In this document: positions 5,136 to 5,374 of the stretch, piece by piece
Position numbering within the stretch: position 1 is the stretch's first letter
Layout of the letters: every line of letters begins with the position of its first letter
Source of the DNA: JAGVSR01 sp031413815
GTDB taxonomy: Bacteria > Pseudomonadota > Alphaproteobacteria > Rhizobiales > Hyphomicrobiaceae
Direction: 5' to 3'
Assembly (NCBI GenBank): GCA_031413815.1
Contig: JANOFU010000047.1
Location: 1-5,374, forward strand
DNA: 5,374 bases
Translations under genes and position numbers: made by a program
The notes under the pieces: generated by a model
The model's input: only the letters and a program-made list of their open reading frames with translations
Databases searched by the model: none
What the model was told of the DNA's origin: nothing

Positions 5136-5374
5136 GTGCTAGGTGATTAAGCTTAATCGACGGCGATACAAACCAGGCAAGTGCGAGTGACTGAACAATC
5201 AGGTTCGCACCAAACGCGAACTGGTATGCTTCGATAGGGTGGCGACCGTTAACGCTTGGCCAGAGATCGATGACGATGCCGATGGTCCATTGCACACTGA
5301 AGGCCGCGCCAACGTGAAGCAAATTGAGCGCAGCATTGGCGCGCCCTGACGCTTCCTTTGAAAAATATGTCGGC

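Larger units (their letters stand above)
4756..5373 (-). pseudogene. MFS permease C-terminus fused in frame to unrelated sequence (partial)
   Basis: The frame enters from beyond the right edge and runs 205 residues to a stop at 4756-4758. The first 75 or so residues look like the end of a major facilitator permease of the inner membrane: SGRANAALNLLHVGAAFSVQ, then GIVIDLWP, a short loop with HPIEAYQ, and a last helix FGANLIVQSLALAWFV. A normal gene would stop soon after. Here it continues through a basic stretch (HLARRRRVN), a TrbF/VirB8-like segment with another membrane helix, and about 60 unrecognised residues ending in GRPIDK. No start lies in the window apart from weak alternatives such as TTG at 5322. 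I infer loss of the permease stop by deletion, giving a chimeric frame. The permease substrate cannot be told. Confidence 0.65.

Noticed and set aside
4813..5146. Plus-strand open frames opposite the permease fusion
   Set aside because: They overlap a minus-strand frame with clear MFS similarity, and their residues match no family I know.

Overview
The window looks like a decayed accessory region of a proteobacterial genome. An alphaproteobacterium is the best guess. This rests on the moderate-to-high GC content, the type of IS21 transposase, and the style of the alcohol dehydrogenase and MFS genes. No rRNA or complete housekeeping gene is present to fix the taxon. The only genes that look fully intact are the two of an IS21-family insertion sequence; every other coding region is cut, interrupted, missing a key motif or fused.

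Left flank (1-1022). The tail of a gene for a probable membrane protein ends at 79. Five bases later a heme-binding GlcG/HbpS-like (DUF336) gene starts, and it is interrupted by an in-frame TAG at 309-311. It is followed by two short remnants in opposite directions: one blade of a YVTN-type beta-propeller protein on the minus strand (about 536-691), and the C-terminal membrane part of what looks like an MgtC/SapB-type (DUF4010) protein on the plus strand (about 780-1022).

Centre (1049-3544). A long GC-rich palindrome, probably a terminator, precedes a complete istB-istA pair on the minus strand. istA (a DDE transposase of 523 aa) and istB (an AAA+ helper of 280 aa) overlap by ATGA, as is usual for IS21. 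I could not identify the terminal inverted repeats or a target duplication, so the element borders are uncertain. The last 16 codons before the terminal Ala codon of istA form a 24-bp tandem duplication that encodes two copies of an 8-residue unit.

Right flank (3545-5374). Just beyond istA lies a zinc alcohol dehydrogenase of the cinnamyl-alcohol dehydrogenase type on the plus strand. Its body is intact, but the N-terminal region with the catalytic GxxCHxD motif is missing or replaced. A 15-codon reading frame with a good ribosome binding site ends in TAATG, overlapping the first usable start of this gene. The last 600 bases hold a minus-strand frame that runs in from beyond the window. It begins as the C-terminus of an MFS permease and continues without a stop into a segment resembling the N-terminus of a TrbF/VirB8-type conjugation protein, then into unrecognised sequence.

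The genes do not form one pathway. The picture is an IS21 element among the debris of several recombination events, possibly at the edge of a former conjugative element. I do not see a convincing new multi-gene system.
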